Below, piece by piece: positions 11,971-24,124 of a DNA stretch of 64,000 nt. The position numbers and the translations under genes were made by a program. Under the pieces are notes generated by a model. That model saw nothing but the letters and a program-made list of their open reading frames with translations. It did not search any database and was not told where the DNA came from. Where the stretch lies: the NCBI GenBank assembly GCA_003313425.1, contig NHZP01000012.1, forward strand, positions 496,001 to 560,000. Direction: 5' to 3'. The DNA is from Pseudopyrenochaeta lycopersici. Lineage: Eukaryota > Ascomycota > Dothideomycetes > Pleosporales > Pseudopyrenochaetaceae. How positions within the stretch are numbered: the first letter of the stretch is position 1; the number at the start of each line of letters is the position of its first letter.

Positions 11971-12619
11971 GGAAACTTTGGGTAGAAAGTCCTTCACAAG
12001 TTGTGCAATGATTTGCAATGAGGTAAGATTTCCATATCTAATACCATGTCGCAAGTACACAGTATGGGAAGCAGCGGATCTGTTATTTTGTTCGATCATA
12101 TGTGAATGATGACAGTGGCTGTCTGTGGACCTATTGATATATTCTGTTATTTCCTGCTCATCCCGAGCTCCAAGAGTATTCACACTCGTCGCGGATGCCG
12201 AGCACAAACTGGGAGATGTAAAATATCAACGTTAATGCTGGATATTTGGAGAGGATTGGGGCATCACGTTCATGTTGTACAGAGTGGACATCACATGCAT
12301 GAGTACGAGACATGAGTAAGGGGGCATGTATCTCATTATAAAAGACAAGAGACATGATGATGCAGACAAATAAACAGCAGACCAGCCATGACCCAAGGTT
12401 CCAGCAACGCCGTTTGAATAGATATCGTTCTCTTCAGAATTACGAACTCCAGCCCTCACTGTGTACACTTCAAACCTCCCTTGGGATTGCCTTTCGCGTT
12501 AGATGACCGCTTGAGATGAACGCATGATGCCGCATTATTCCACATCTACTCCTTACCCATTCATCCAACGCCACAAAAAAGAAGGAGCGGTGAAAGTCGA
12601 CAAAGTTTGAAGTCTTTGC
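11971..12619. other. intergenic between convergent genes
   Basis: About 650 bases between the stop codons of the Zn2Cys6 factor and the FHA gene. Moderately AT-rich; small overlapping frames only. Nothing further recognised. Confidence 0.5.
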
Positions 12620-14491
12620 CTATGCTCCGAAGAAGGCATCTGGAAGTGTAGAAAGTAAAGTAAAGGATACGGCAGCACCGAGAAGGGGATAAGCTGCGGT
12701 GTTGAGTACCTTGGCCATGAGGGACCGGGGCTGTTTCTTCGGACGCTGAGCTATGATAGCGGCCGTCTCAGCAGCGGCAGCATCCGCAGCAGCTTGGACC
12801 GCAGCAACGTCGCTCGTCTCAACCAAGTCAGCGGATAGATCCATGACGAAAGGGCTTTGTTCGTCCTCCATTACTTCGGCCTTCCGCTTCATGCTGTTGA
12901 CAGATGTTGGTGTTGGCGGCTGTTCCTCAACGATCTCTTCAATAGAAACTTTAGTGCGTCGATTTGGTTGGAGTGGAGTCGACGTCATAATGTCTGAAGC
13001 GGGCATTGGCGGAGGGGTCTGAAGACGGTTTGCAGGCTGCATAACAGCTGAAGCAGCGCCAAAATGCACCCCGGGGCCTTGAAATTCAGGTGGAGGGGGT
13101 GGAGGCGCAGAGCTGAAAATTGATGGCCTATCACCGAAGTTGGTGCCAATATAGCTCGGTTGGGCTGGCATTTCGTCAGAGTACCATGGTTGGGTTTCGT
13201 TTTGTTGGCCAAAGATTGGAAACCCCACATGATTCCATGGCGCCGGCTTTGGGGCGGACGGCCGTGGGGGTAAGGGAGGAGCTATGTTATCGGCAAAGGG
13301 ATGGCTGTCGAAATGCTGGTTGAACATTCCGAGTGGTGGCAGACCTGGAGCCTGATGATTCGCCATTTCTTCAAGGCTAAAGAGATCTCGAGGCTGGACA
13401 GTGGGCGGGCATGTTGTTGACGACTGCTGCAGAGGATTTACAGAGAAGCTGGCAGACGGGTTGATCTGGTGACTGATTGTTGGCTTGTAAGCACTGAAGG
13501 CTGTGGGTTCTTCATCTTCGGAGTCTGGAATTTCCCGCTCAGAACTGTAATCCTGGTCAGAGCTAGCCACACTCGCGACTTCATTGTCAATATCAACGCC
13601 AAGGGCCTCATCTTCCTCGCTCTCGCTTGAGTAATTCAAATCCCCAGTCTCCTCATCAGAGTAGTTTTCTTCCAAGATAGTGCTACGCACTGCAGATTCC
13701 GGGAACTCTTCATACACTGTGTGGACTTGGGCGGTCGCGGTGGCAGCGGCAGCGACAGCGACAGCGGCAGCGGGCTCTTGCTCGGGAATGTCGATTTTAT
13801 CGATGATGATGACTTCTACTTCGTTTTCGATTGACTGTTCTGATTCACAATCGGAGTCGTCGATTGTTAGTGGGTGTTGCTGACTGCCACGGCGCTCTTG
13901 TGCATCAAGATCCTCTTCCTCACTTTCGGCATCCGGGACGGTGAAGCCGAGAGAGAAGGGACGACTAAGACGTGCCTCGAAGGTGTATTTGCGGGCAACA
14001 AAGTACTCTATTGGTAAGTGACAGTCAGCTTCAAGCAGTTCGGTTGGGAAGGTGGGGTCTGCAGGAGGAGACGTACCTTCGTTGCGGTTCACGTCTATGC
14101 CGAACTGCAGAAGGTCGCCTGCCGACAGTGGCTCGGGTGTATTAGGTAGCAGCCTTCGACCGTTGATCATAGTGCCGTGCATGGAGCCGCTGTCAGTGAT
14201 GTAGACCTGAGGGGAGCCGCTGCTTGAGTTGGCCGACAGTATGGCGTGCTCTCGGGAAATGACGGGGCTATCAATGTAGGCGTTGTGAGAGGCGGGCATA
14301 AGGTCCCGTTTGGAGGCATTCTTGGAGGCACGGCCGATGGGGAAGGTCGAGCCTAAAGTCAAGTCGAACTCGCGTGAATCCAACGTGTCGTGCTGGTCGA
14401 TGTCCTTGAGGACAACTCGGAAGGCTAGGGGGTCAGTACTTGGACAAGCCGGGTCGTGTATGGAGGAAGTCGGAGTCTCACTTTCTGCCAT
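12620..14491 (-). CDS. FHA-domain protein with C-terminal membrane anchor
   Basis: Two exons (14491-14077, 14007-12620); the 69-nt intron (donor GTACGT, acceptor CAATAG) was inferred because the unspliced reading interrupts the domain, and removing it gives NRNEEYFVARKYTF in frame. The product is 600 aa. The N-terminal FHA domain (about residues 25-140) shows the phosphothreonine-binding elements: G-R-A-S, S-R-E-H, D-S-G-S-M-H-G-T and N-G-R. The middle is disordered, with acidic serine-rich tracts, an alanine run and proline-rich segments. The last 30 residues form one hydrophobic helix, suggesting tail anchoring in the ER or nuclear envelope. FHA plus tail anchor recalls the SLMAP/Far9-Far10 proteins of STRIPAK complexes, but the long coiled coil of that family is not evident, so orthology is only a possibility. 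Confidence 0.8.
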   Translation of the reverse strand: MAESETPTSSIHDPACPSTDPLAFRVVLKDIDQHDTLDSREFDLTLGSTFPIGRASKNASKRDLMPASHNAYIDSPVISREHAILSANSSSGSPQVYITDSGSMHGTMINGRRLLPNTPEPLSAGDLLQFGIDVNRNEGTSPPADPTFPTELLEADCHLPIEYFVARKYTFEARLSRPFSLGFTVPDAESEEEDLDAQERRGSQQHPLTIDDSDCESEQSIENEVEVIIIDKIDIPEQEPAAAVAVAAAATATAQVHTVYEEFPESAVRSTILEENYSDEETGDLNYSSESEEDEALGVDIDNEVASVASSDQDYSSEREIPDSEDEEPTAFSAYKPTISHQINPSASFSVNPLQQSSTTCPPTVQPRDLFSLEEMANHQAPGLPPLGMFNQHFDSHPFADNIAPPLPPRPSAPKPAPWNHVGFPIFGQQNETQPWYSDEMPAQPSYIGTNFGDRPSIFSSAPPPPPPEFQGPGVHFGAASAVMQPANRLQTPPPMPASDIMTSTPLQPNRRTKVSIEEIVEEQPPTPTSVNSMKRKAEVMEDEQSPFVMDLSADLVETSDVAAVQAAADAAAAETAAIIAQRPKKQPRSLMAKVLNTAAYPLLGAAVSFTLLSTLPDAFFGA

Positions 14492-15042
14492 GATGTCTGG
14501 TCAACGCTCACTGCTACAGTCGAGCCGGAGGAGGCAGCAGTGAATAGGACAGGCGTTGAAGTGCTGAGCAACGTGAGACAGTCCAGCGGCAAGCGGGGCG
14601 GAGCTTAGGCGGGGGATGCTGCTGGCAACGTGCTCTGAGGAACTTGAAGTTCTTGCAGCAAACGGATACAAGAGAGACGGCCTGCGAGGAAGTGGCCCAA
14701 CAGAGAGCAGACGGGAGACGCAGCAAGAAATAGCTCGTCCCTCTATGGGCGGGGCAGAGAGGGTGACGGACGTGGTGCTCCATCGCAGCTGCCTTCGAGG
14801 GTGTCCGTGCACCTTCATTCACGGTACTATCAGCTTATCAGCCCGCATTAGCGCTGCCTCCCCGGCTTAGCGGCGGGAAGGTCCCCCACCCAAAATCTTC
14901 AGACGCGCGACTGAGAAAGTCACTGCGAGCTCACTGCGCCTGCGAACATGACTCACGCCACCACGACGATGAGAGATTATCGTCCAGAGCACCGATAGCA
15001 CGCACACATACCGCCAACCCAGACCAGCTTCCACGCGCCATA
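14492..15042. promoter_or_regulatory. shared divergent promoter, FHA gene / RNA polymerase III subunit
   Basis: A 551-base region between two divergent start codons. GC-rich, no obvious TATA box. Both neighbours are probably constitutively expressed, and the region presumably holds both promoters. No specific binding sites were assigned. Confidence 0.5.
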
Positions 15043-18000
15043 ATGGAGGCCCCGCGCGCCTCGGCCAAGCAGCAGGTCGTGGACCGCATTCCTGCGCGCA
15101 TCAAGCACATTCAGTTCGGCATATAGTACGAGAACACTGCAACTACCCTGCCAAAGGACGCATAGTAACCTTGTACAGCTCCAACCAAGACATCGTCAAC
15201 CAGGCCGTGCTCGAAGTCTCTGACCGCAATGTCTACGACCTCGCCCCCGCCTCGGACAACACCCGCACCCTCACCTCCAACGGGCCCATGGACATTCTCA
15301 TGGGTATATCGAGCAAGAAGGGCGTGTGCGGCACCTGTGGAGAGGGCCTGGACAAGTGCAATGGCCACTTTGGCCACATCAAGCTTGCGCTGCCTGCCTT
15401 TCATGTTGGATATCTGAAGCACATCATCGAGGTCTTGAACTGCATATGCAAGGACTGCTCGCGGGTCCTGCTGGATGAGGTAGAGCGACGGAGGTACCTG
15501 CGGAGTATGCGCCGGCCAGACATGGACACCCTACGGAGAAGTGCTGTCTCAAAGAAGGTTGTAGAGGACTGCCGAAAGAAGAAAACGTGTCCCTACTGCA
15601 ATGCTCTCCAGGGCACCGTACGCAAGGTTCCTGGACATCCGCTCAAGATTATTCACAACCGATACGATGCCTTCAACCGCTCCACTGCAAAAACGAAGAA
15701 GCCGCCTGCGGGCAAAGTAGAATTCGACCAGTCCTTCGACACTGCAAAGGCGGCAAATCCGGACCTTGACAAGCACCTAAAGAAGGCCGTCGACGACATG
15801 CACCCTCTGAGGACGCTCAATCTCTTCAAGAAAATCTCTCCAGAAGACTGTGAACTACTGGCCATGATACCTGAGGATGCCCGTCCGGAAATGCTGATTT
15901 GGGAATACATGCCAGTACCGCCCGTGGCACTCCGACCATCAGTCATGCAAGAGGGTGGAGCCACTGAAGACGACGTTACTAACAAGATTGGAGACATATG
16001 CCAAATCAGCAGCATCATTCGAGCTGGCCTTGCTCGTGGCTTCCCTCTCCAAATTTTGATGGAGCAATGGGACTTTTTGCAGCTGCAGATTGCCATGTAC
16101 ATCAACAGCGACGCGCCTGGTCTTAAGCAACAAGGGCTGCAAAAAACAATGCGTGGTTTCTCCCAGAGACTGAAGGGAAAAGGCGGTCGCTTCCGCCAAA
16201 ATCTGTCTGGCAAGCGTGTCGATTTCTCTGGTCGTACGGTCATCGGGCCAGATCCAAATCTCAGCATCGACGAGGTTGCAGTACCGGAGCGAATAGCGAA
16301 GACACTTACATACCCTGAAAAGGCAACAAGATACAACATTGAGAAGCTCAGGAAGCTGATAAGAAACGGCGCCAATAAATATCCTGGTGCCAATTTCATC
16401 TTGAAAGACGACGGCCCAGATAAAGACCGGGGCAAGATATCCCTGATTGCCCTTTCGCGGCATGACACGCGCGGTGAACGGCTTCAAGCCCCTGCAAACA
16501 GGCTCAAAATTGGTGACATTGTCGAACGTCATATCGAAGATGGCGACATTGTCCTGTTCAACCGACAGCCCTCTCTACACAAGCTCAGTATTCTTAGCCA
16601 TCGAGCCAAGATCCGTCCTTGGCGAACATTCCGATTGAATGAATGCGTCTGCAATCCGTACAATGCCGATTTTGACGGCGATGAAATGAACCTGCACGTC
16701 CCACAGACCGAAGAGGCGCGTACAGAAGCCACCGAGCTGATGGGCGTCAAGTACAACCTGGCAACACCGAAGAACGGAACGCCAATTATTGCTGCAATCC
16801 AAGATTTCATCACTGCAGCCTACCTTTTGAGCAACAAGAATAATTTCTACGACCGAAGGACATTTTGTCAAATCGTGAACTACATGTTTAACGGAGACGG
16901 CGCCTACGATCCCGACACAGGCGAGACCTCGCCGATTGATATACCGCCCCCAGTGGTATGGAAGCCGCAGGCACTCTGGACCGGAAAGCAAGTCTTTAAC
17001 CTGCTGATGAAGCCTAATAAGAAGTCCAGGGTGCTTATCAACCTCGAAGCTGCGGGTAAGCAGTTTAAAAATACCCCGGGCCAACATCCTGATTTGAACG
17101 AAAACGATGCTTACCTGGTCGTTCGAAATTCCGAAGTCATGTGCGGTGTCATGGACAAGGCTACCGTTGGTGATGGCAAGAAGGACTCAGTTTTCTATGT
17201 TATGATGCGAGACTATGGCCCCGATTATGCAGTCCAGGGCATGAACCGGCTGTCCAAACTTTCTGCGCGCTGGTTAACCAATAACGGATTTTCGCTTGGT
17301 ATCAGTGATGTCACTCCCGGTGACAAGCTGAACCAGAAAAAGCAGGCTCTGGTACAAGAAGCATATACAAAGTGCGACAAGTTAATCATAGACTATCAGT
17401 CGGGAAAATTGCAACGAGATGCCGGTTGTGACGAAGAGCAGACCATGGAGAACAGAATTGGTGGCATCTTATCTGGTGTTCGTCAAGCTGCTGGTGATAT
17501 TTGTTTCGAAGAACTTAGCAGATGGAACTCTCCTTTGCTCATGGCGAAGTGTGGCTCCAAAGGTTCCAACATCAACGTCTCCCAAATGGTGGCTTCCGTG
17601 GGACAGCAAATGATTGGCGGTGCGCGTGTTGCAGACGGCTTCCACCACCGAACACTACCTCACTTCCCGAAAGCTGCGCGCCAGCCAGCGTCAAAAGGCT
17701 TCGTCAGCAACAGTTTCTTTTCAGGCCTCACGCCCACCGAGTTCATCTTTCACGCCATGAGTGGTCGTGAAGGTCTCGTGGATACGGCCGTCAAGACTGC
17801 AGAAACTGGTTACATGAGTAGACGTTTGATGAAGTCCCTGGAGGATCTTTCCGCACAGTATGATGACACAGTACGGAACTCTTCTGGAACTGTCGTGCAA
17901 TTTCAATATGGAGACGACAATCTCGATCCCGTGGACATGGAGGGTAAAGCTAAGCCTGTGCACTTTGACCGCACATTCTCGCACGCGGTTACTTCTACAT

Positions 18001-19578
18001 GGGATAACAACGAACATACCCTTACTCCCGAAGAAGTTCGCAAGCATACCGAAGCCAGACTAAATACGGAGCGGAACAAGTATCCTCGATACAAGCTCGA
18101 TGGGGTCACAAAGCTTGACTATCGCGATAATAGCGATGAGGGCATCGATCAAAGGGAGTCCGAGCGTGATTTCCTCGACACTGTGCAGGATTACATCTTC
18201 AAGAAAGCCCAAAAACTTGAGACAACATTGATACATCTTGGCGTTGCGAGACCCAACGCAAAGTCGAGGCAAGATATGACCCAGGAGGAAGCAGAAAAGT
18301 ACAGCACCGCCGATGGTATCGCAAAGATCTCGCAAAGTGCGCTTGATGCTTTCATCACCCTCTGCCTGACCAAGTATAACCGCTCCCGCGTACAACCGGG
18401 TCACGCTGTTGGAGCTATTGGCGCTCAGTCGATTGGTGAACCAGGAACCCAAATGACACTGAAGACGTTCCATTTTGCTGGCGTTGCGGGTATGTCCATC
18501 ACCCAAGGTGTTCCCCGTATCAAGGAAATCATCAACGCATCATCGACAATCTCTACACCTGTCATTTCCTGCGAGCTATCCAACAAGATTTCCGAGTCTG
18601 CCGCACGTATTGTCAAAGCACGTGTGGAAAAGACATACCTCCGCGACATCATATCCTACGTCGAAGATGTGTGGCACCCCAACGGTGCTTACATCGCCAT
18701 GCGCATCGATTGGGATACGGTCAACAGCCTCTTTGTTGACGTACAACCGCACGAAATCATCAGTGCCATCAACAAATACAAACCTCTTAAATGGGGTAAG
18801 GCCGGCGCCAATGTCCGCATCTCATCAAGTCTTATTCGTGTCGAAGTTCCCGACCCCAATTCCATGAAAAAGCGCCCTGTGAAGACGACAAAGAATCAGA
18901 AGGAATTTTTCGAGCGCGTTCAACAAGTGAAAGCACTCATCCCAAACGTTGTCATCAAGGGCCACCCGGATTGCACAAGAGCCATTATCAAGAAAGAAAG
19001 TAGCCCGAATGCACAGGGAGATTACGAGTGTCAGCTTCTAGTTGAAGGCTACGGTCTGAAAGACTGCATGACGACACCCGGTATCGAGCCCTACAAAACC
19101 AAATCCAATCACGTAATGGAAGTTCGCAACGTACTCGGCATCGAAGCCGCACGCGCCACCATTGTTCGCGAGATTGGTGAGGTCTTGGGTAACATGGACA
19201 TTGATCCTCGACATATGCAACTTCTCGCCGATGTGATGACGTTCAAAGGAGAAGTCTACGGTATTACGCGATTTGGTCTCCAGAAGACGCGAGATTCGGT
19301 ACTGCAGTTGGCATCCTTTGAGAAGACGCCTGACCATTTGTTTGAGGCGGCGGCGAGAGGCAAAACAGGTACGTTTTACTTGTACGGAATCCTCAGGTAT
19401 GATGCATTTACTGACTGTATGAACAGATACTATCGACGGTGTGTCCGAATGTATCATCATGGGTCAGTCAATGAAGCTGGGCACAGGCGCATTACAGGTA
19501 GTCCGGCCGCTGTATCTGAGCAGTGAGGATGTGTGCCAGAAGAGGACAATGTTCGAGGAGGGTTGGGATGCGTTATGA
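15043..19578 (+). CDS. RPO31: RNA polymerase III largest subunit (Rpc1/Rpo31)
   Basis: Three exons (15043-15125, 15179-19368, 19427-19578), 1474 aa. The first 53-nt intron joins a 27-codon exon ending KHIQFGI to YSNQDIVNQA, as in the family. The second, 58-nt intron (GTACGT...AACAG) precedes the conserved C-terminus D-T-I-D-G-V-S-E-C-I-I-M-G. Seen in order: the N-terminal zinc site (CGTCGEGLDKCNGHFGH, about residue 78) and a second cysteine pair (CPYC); the catalytic NADFDGDEMN motif with Mg-binding aspartates at about 525, 527 and 529; bridge-helix region GREGLVDTAVKTAETGY; trigger-loop region GEPGTQMTLKTFHFAG. There are no heptad C-terminal repeats, which separates it from Rpb1. It forms the active centre of Pol III in the nucleus and makes tRNA, 5S rRNA and U6 RNA. 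Confidence 0.97.
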
Positions 19579-22279
19579 GTGCCTTTATGGCAGAGAAAAG
19601 CAGAGCAGAGTGGAAGTGGGAGGGGTTGGAAAATTCCTGCATAGCCTGGCGTTGGAAAGTTGAGTTAGATATACAATCTCCGGCATAGCATTGGTTGTTT
19701 GGTTATATGTTCAAATCAAACACCACCTTTCTAGAGCTTCGTCTATATAAATTCCCCCTAGAATGAAGGGTTTGACGTTCTGCGGCCCTAAGACCTTGTG
19801 AGACGGGTCATTCAGAAGTCTTTACCTGATCTCACCATACCCTAAATTTCGTCACTGTTGATAAGGATTTTAGAAATACAGCAGGAGATTCAATGCGGTG
19901 TGGACGATGTGATGCAAATCATCCTGGCAAAACAGTTTCCTACTAAGCGCAACGGACATTCGCAGGCGTGTAGAAAGCTAATCTTCAAACTCCCTGCTCT
20001 ATACACTAGGCAGATTATGAGGCAGACTGTACTACACCGCAAGTCAAGGTAGAAGTGCAATACCTGCTCAACAATAGCATCCCCTTCCCGCTACCCGCAA
20101 TCATCGTCATCTACTTCAGCTGGGCGAACGCACATCGCAGCTAGGCAGAGTGGGAGGCAGAACCCAAGGCATTCCCTACCCTCGCACAAGACGGCGAGAC
20201 CGATGGGAAACTTGATTAAACACCATCGTCATCACAATATCCCTATACGCCCGCATTTCCTGTCCCAAAACTCCCTCCTCCGAGCACCAGCCACACCGCC
20301 CCATGCAGCAACCAACCCGCCAAGCGGCCCCCTCCGCCGCCCAAATATGCAAGAACACAACGCAGGTAAGCTGCCTGCAATCCTGCAGGCGCGGCGGAAC
20401 GGCGGAGACGAGCAGCCTCCGCGCGGCCCAATCACGGGCAGGGCGGTACCCTTTTTCGTTTGTCCTTTCCGTTCTCTCCCAAGCCCTGCAGTGGCCGGGT
20501 TGCTGCGTGCTCGCTGGGAAAAATGCACATTGCGGCTTGGGCGCGGCCCAGCGATATAGGGCTGTAGGGCTGCAGGGCTGAGCTGTTTAACTGTGCACTA
20601 ACGTGTCGAGCTAGGGCGCAAGGGACACGCTTGTGGATGCAGGTTGGTGAGTAAGGCGTCCAACGAACATCATCACGTCCGATCGGGGATCTAGGGGTGA
20701 AAAAGTGGACGGCGAGGTTCGTGGGCGAGCATCATGTGTCTGGAATTGTTTGCATGGGTTCAAAATATGGCAGTGCGCTTTTGTACATATTCGACATCTT
20801 TGATAATTCATGCTATATTTTGTTGAGAAATGCATGATTATGTTCATTGTACGACCAGCGAACTCTTACAAGCTTGATCAAGCCAGTAAGACTTGCAAAT
20901 GCGTCATTCGTTGCCAAATCTGCTTACCAACACTCATCACCCCTGTCTTCCCTGTCATCATTCTGTCTCCCCATCATCACGACATGTCCACTTCTCCCAA
21001 ACCACCTCACCGTTTATTCAGCTGCGCCAGCAAACCCAACTCTCCGCCCCGACCCACAACCTCGCCCGCAAATGCGTCTCCGCCGGCAGATGAATAAATG
21101 AATGTGCATAGCTTGGCTACGCTTGCAAGCTCGGCTGAGAAGCTACGCAAAGCAGCAGTCACTTAGTAGCCCCTGCAGGGCTGCATATGTCGTCGTCGGC
21201 TGGTCCGACGGCCAGAATCCTTTCCTAGGATGCAGGTAATCCCTGCTCAGCCCTATCACGCTGCACAGCAGGTTTACCCGACCCGTTTTACGACCACCAT
21301 CCCTGCTGTTTGTGCGGAATGATCTTTGGCTTCGCAATAACGTTCCGCCTCCGCCCCCCACGGGGTCAGCTTGTAGGTTCACAGCAGGTAGACAGGGCAA
21401 TGCACAGTGCCATGATGCTGTGGCTTAAGATGTTCTGTGGCTAGAGCACACAGTCCCACTCCCGTGTTGTGCAGACCGCCAACTCCATGTAAGACGGCAG
21501 AACGTTGATTTAGTATCGTGCTACACAAGCTGAGGGTTTGCAGTTATTCTGGTGATGATGAACAAGGCGGGATATGAAGGATACTCTGATTGGCCATACT
21601 GGCTGATGAGAAGACCCAAAGAGCGGGGGCATGGGGCCAGCTTACTGCGCCACAGTTTGACTCGTTCGGGGGTTTTGATACAGGGGTGGTGTAAAGATGG
21701 GGTCTGGTATGGTAACAATGTACTAGCGGGTCTGGGGTAGGCGATAGGGCATATGCACCGTGTCAAAGGGCCGTGTAGATGAACCAAGTGTGATGATAAG
21801 GTCAAAGACATGACTAATGTGCGTGCTCTCATGCTGAGGATACGTACTGCGGAGAAAGCAATCGGTCTTGGAAGAGATGTAGCAAGAAGAGATGTTGTTG
21901 ATTGCTACATGACCTGCATGAAGCTTGGCTCTAAGTAAAATCGATGATGACATTCTTGAACTCCAATGCTCCTTCCGAGCTGAAATGGGGAAGGAAAAAG
22001 CTATGCAGACTCGAAACCCGCTCAAATGCAAAGAAATGCTAATAGTATGACAAAAATGACAGTCTATTTCCCCTCTCATCACATTCTTTGAAAACTCGAA
22101 GACAAAGTAAAATGGTGATCCAAGTATGAATAAGGGCCAGCGACAGACTCAAAACAGTGACAAATATCCTTCATCCGAAAAGTTTTTCTTTCCCAAGCAA
22201 GAGTAGCGAAGTAGAAAAGAAGGGCAAGTATGCAACAAATAAAAGGAAATCGTGGAGAAATTCTCACTCACCGACTCAT
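19579..22279. other. long intergenic region between convergent genes
   Basis: About 2.7 kb. The first 300 bases are probably the RPO31 3' region. Around 20100-21100 the plus strand is strikingly pyrimidine/C-rich and contains a short frame at 20984-21097 (37 codons after an ATG, rich in Pro, Ser, Ala) behind a CT-rich leader; this could be a small gene or the first exon of an unseen one. Remaining frames are short and without domain character. No repeats or RNA genes recognised. Confidence 0.4.
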
Positions 22280-24124
22280 CTACATCACGGTACTCATTCC
22301 AATCCAGTGCCTAACTTGCAGCATTGTCCGCAAAGCCTGTATCATACTGTCTGCATGCTCAAAGGGAACTGATACTGACGCTCTGATTGCGCATAACGCG
22401 AAACACTTCCTGGCCCATGTTGAGGATGGTGACATCCCCTCGCCATCGATACTGGATGAGAACCGTGTAGATGGCCATGAAGCCGCACCGCCAACTAAGC
22501 ATATCCACAAAAACACGCCACGTAGGGCGCTGCCCCAACAGCCACGTGTGTCCGTTCTCATCAATGCCTCATGTAAAGCTAGAAGTAATGTAGTAGAGTC
22601 CATATCTGGGCCGGAACTCCGGGCATGCATTAGTTTTGCTGACTCTGCAAGCGACACGCCGCGAACGATCGATCTGCAATATATCAAGGCAGCAAGGCGG
22701 CAGCTCTCGTAAACCCAGTCCGGTGTGAGATCATCTTCGATTGAAGGGCGCAAGCGGAGGCGGGAGTATATCTGCTGCAACTGAGCGTCGTAAGCCGCTA
22801 TTTGGGCATTTGGAGCTGGGTGTAAATTGCCCCCGTAACTGCAGCGCGCCAAAAATGTTTGATTGAGTGTGTGCACGTCCGTGATGATCTCAAAAGCTCC
22901 AATCGAGCAACTGCCATATACGCCTAACATGTCTCCATGTGGTGCATATAGTGGAGAGATTGTGCTATACTCGCTGGATAGCGAGGCAGGCACCCGACGG
23001 GGAGAGTAATGTTGGAGCATTAATGGCTCTGCGTGCCCTCGTAAGACTGCAAAGCACAGCATAACACTGGCGACTGTTATTCGCTTGTCTTTTATGGTGT
23101 TACCAGTCTTGGCGACTGGCTTGCGAAATCAAACTTACAGAATCATGAAATGTGGCGAAGCCAGATTAGTGATGCCGCCACGGGCTTCAATCGCCAAGCG
23201 TAATCCTTCTTCATGAACATCGAAAGCATCTTCGTTGAACCCTCCAATTTCGCTGATCAGAAGGTGTAAGATGCTCAGAACGACGTCATCTTCTGTATGC
23301 AGGCGGTTGGTGATCATCCTGAGGACCTAAAGTTCATTAGCCGCTTTGTTCTAGGCGTTGCGCCGAGGAAACCTTGCGTACTTTTGTCTTCGCATACACG
23401 GTGAGAGCGCTGTCCTGCAAGAGACCCTCGGCCAGGTCTTGATAAACACATGCTGCGCTGACATGACTGAGGAATGATAGGTTGTTATCGCAGATATGTT
23501 GCATCCAAGATCGATCTGTTGTGCATCAGAAGGCTATAATCTAGTTGGATTTCACACCATACCATGACAGAAAAACTCCGTGTTGTTGATGTAGTCTTGC
23601 TTCAAGTTCTCCAAGGACTCGTACTCCAACACCACGTTCGTAGGGAAGGGAAATTCAGAGGCCTCCTCGAACACCGGGGGTGCACTTCGGGCCGGCTCTG
23701 CCGTTGTCGCGGAGATGATACGAGCAGCGAGTGTTCGCATAGGATCTGTTGAAGGTGACTGTGTATTATATCTATAGAATTCTCCATCCCAGATTGTGCT
23801 ATGATGCCTTATCGGCTTGGGTGCCAGGAAGTTATTGTCCTCTAAAATGCCGTCCGAATTGGTTGTCATTGGGCTCGAAGTCCGTCGACTTGCTGGTGCA
23901 CTGCTCCCTTCTCGACTCTTAGGATCCTCTGAAGGCGAGAGCCCACGTTGTTCTCGATGTTTATACATGACGTGCGATCGGACGTTCCTCATAGTCTGCC
24001 CTGCTTTGAACTCGTCGGGATGGTTCGCAACGACGAACTGAATTGCAGGCCCAGGTGCGAGAGGCGGTAAACGTTTCCTCCCGATTCGTCTCTTCGAGGG
24101 TCTGGGGTCGCTCGACGACGCCAT
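22280..24124 (-). CDS. Fungal_trans_2-like regulator without zinc cluster
   Basis: Four exons (24124-23563, 23515-23382, 23326-23139, 23066-22280) give 556 aa; an alternative in-frame ATG at 24154 would add ten residues. The last acceptor was picked among several AGs because only it keeps the frame into [14 protein letters not shown]. The basic N-terminus ([12 protein letters not shown]) is followed by [12 protein letters not shown] and [13 protein letters not shown], a short conserved block found at the front of many ascomycete regulators. The rest is mostly helical and resembles the Fungal_trans_2 (DUF3468) region ([40 protein letters not shown]). No Zn2Cys6 cysteines are present, so DNA binding is not shown. 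Probably a nuclear regulator or co-factor; targets unknown. Confidence 0.72.

Noticed and set aside
19690..19730. B-box-like GTTCAAATC as sign of a tRNA gene
   Set aside because: No T-arm pairing around it and no A box at the proper distance.
20203..20559. 118-codon plus-strand frame
   Set aside because: Low-complexity composition, both strands open in several frames because of GC skew; no domain.
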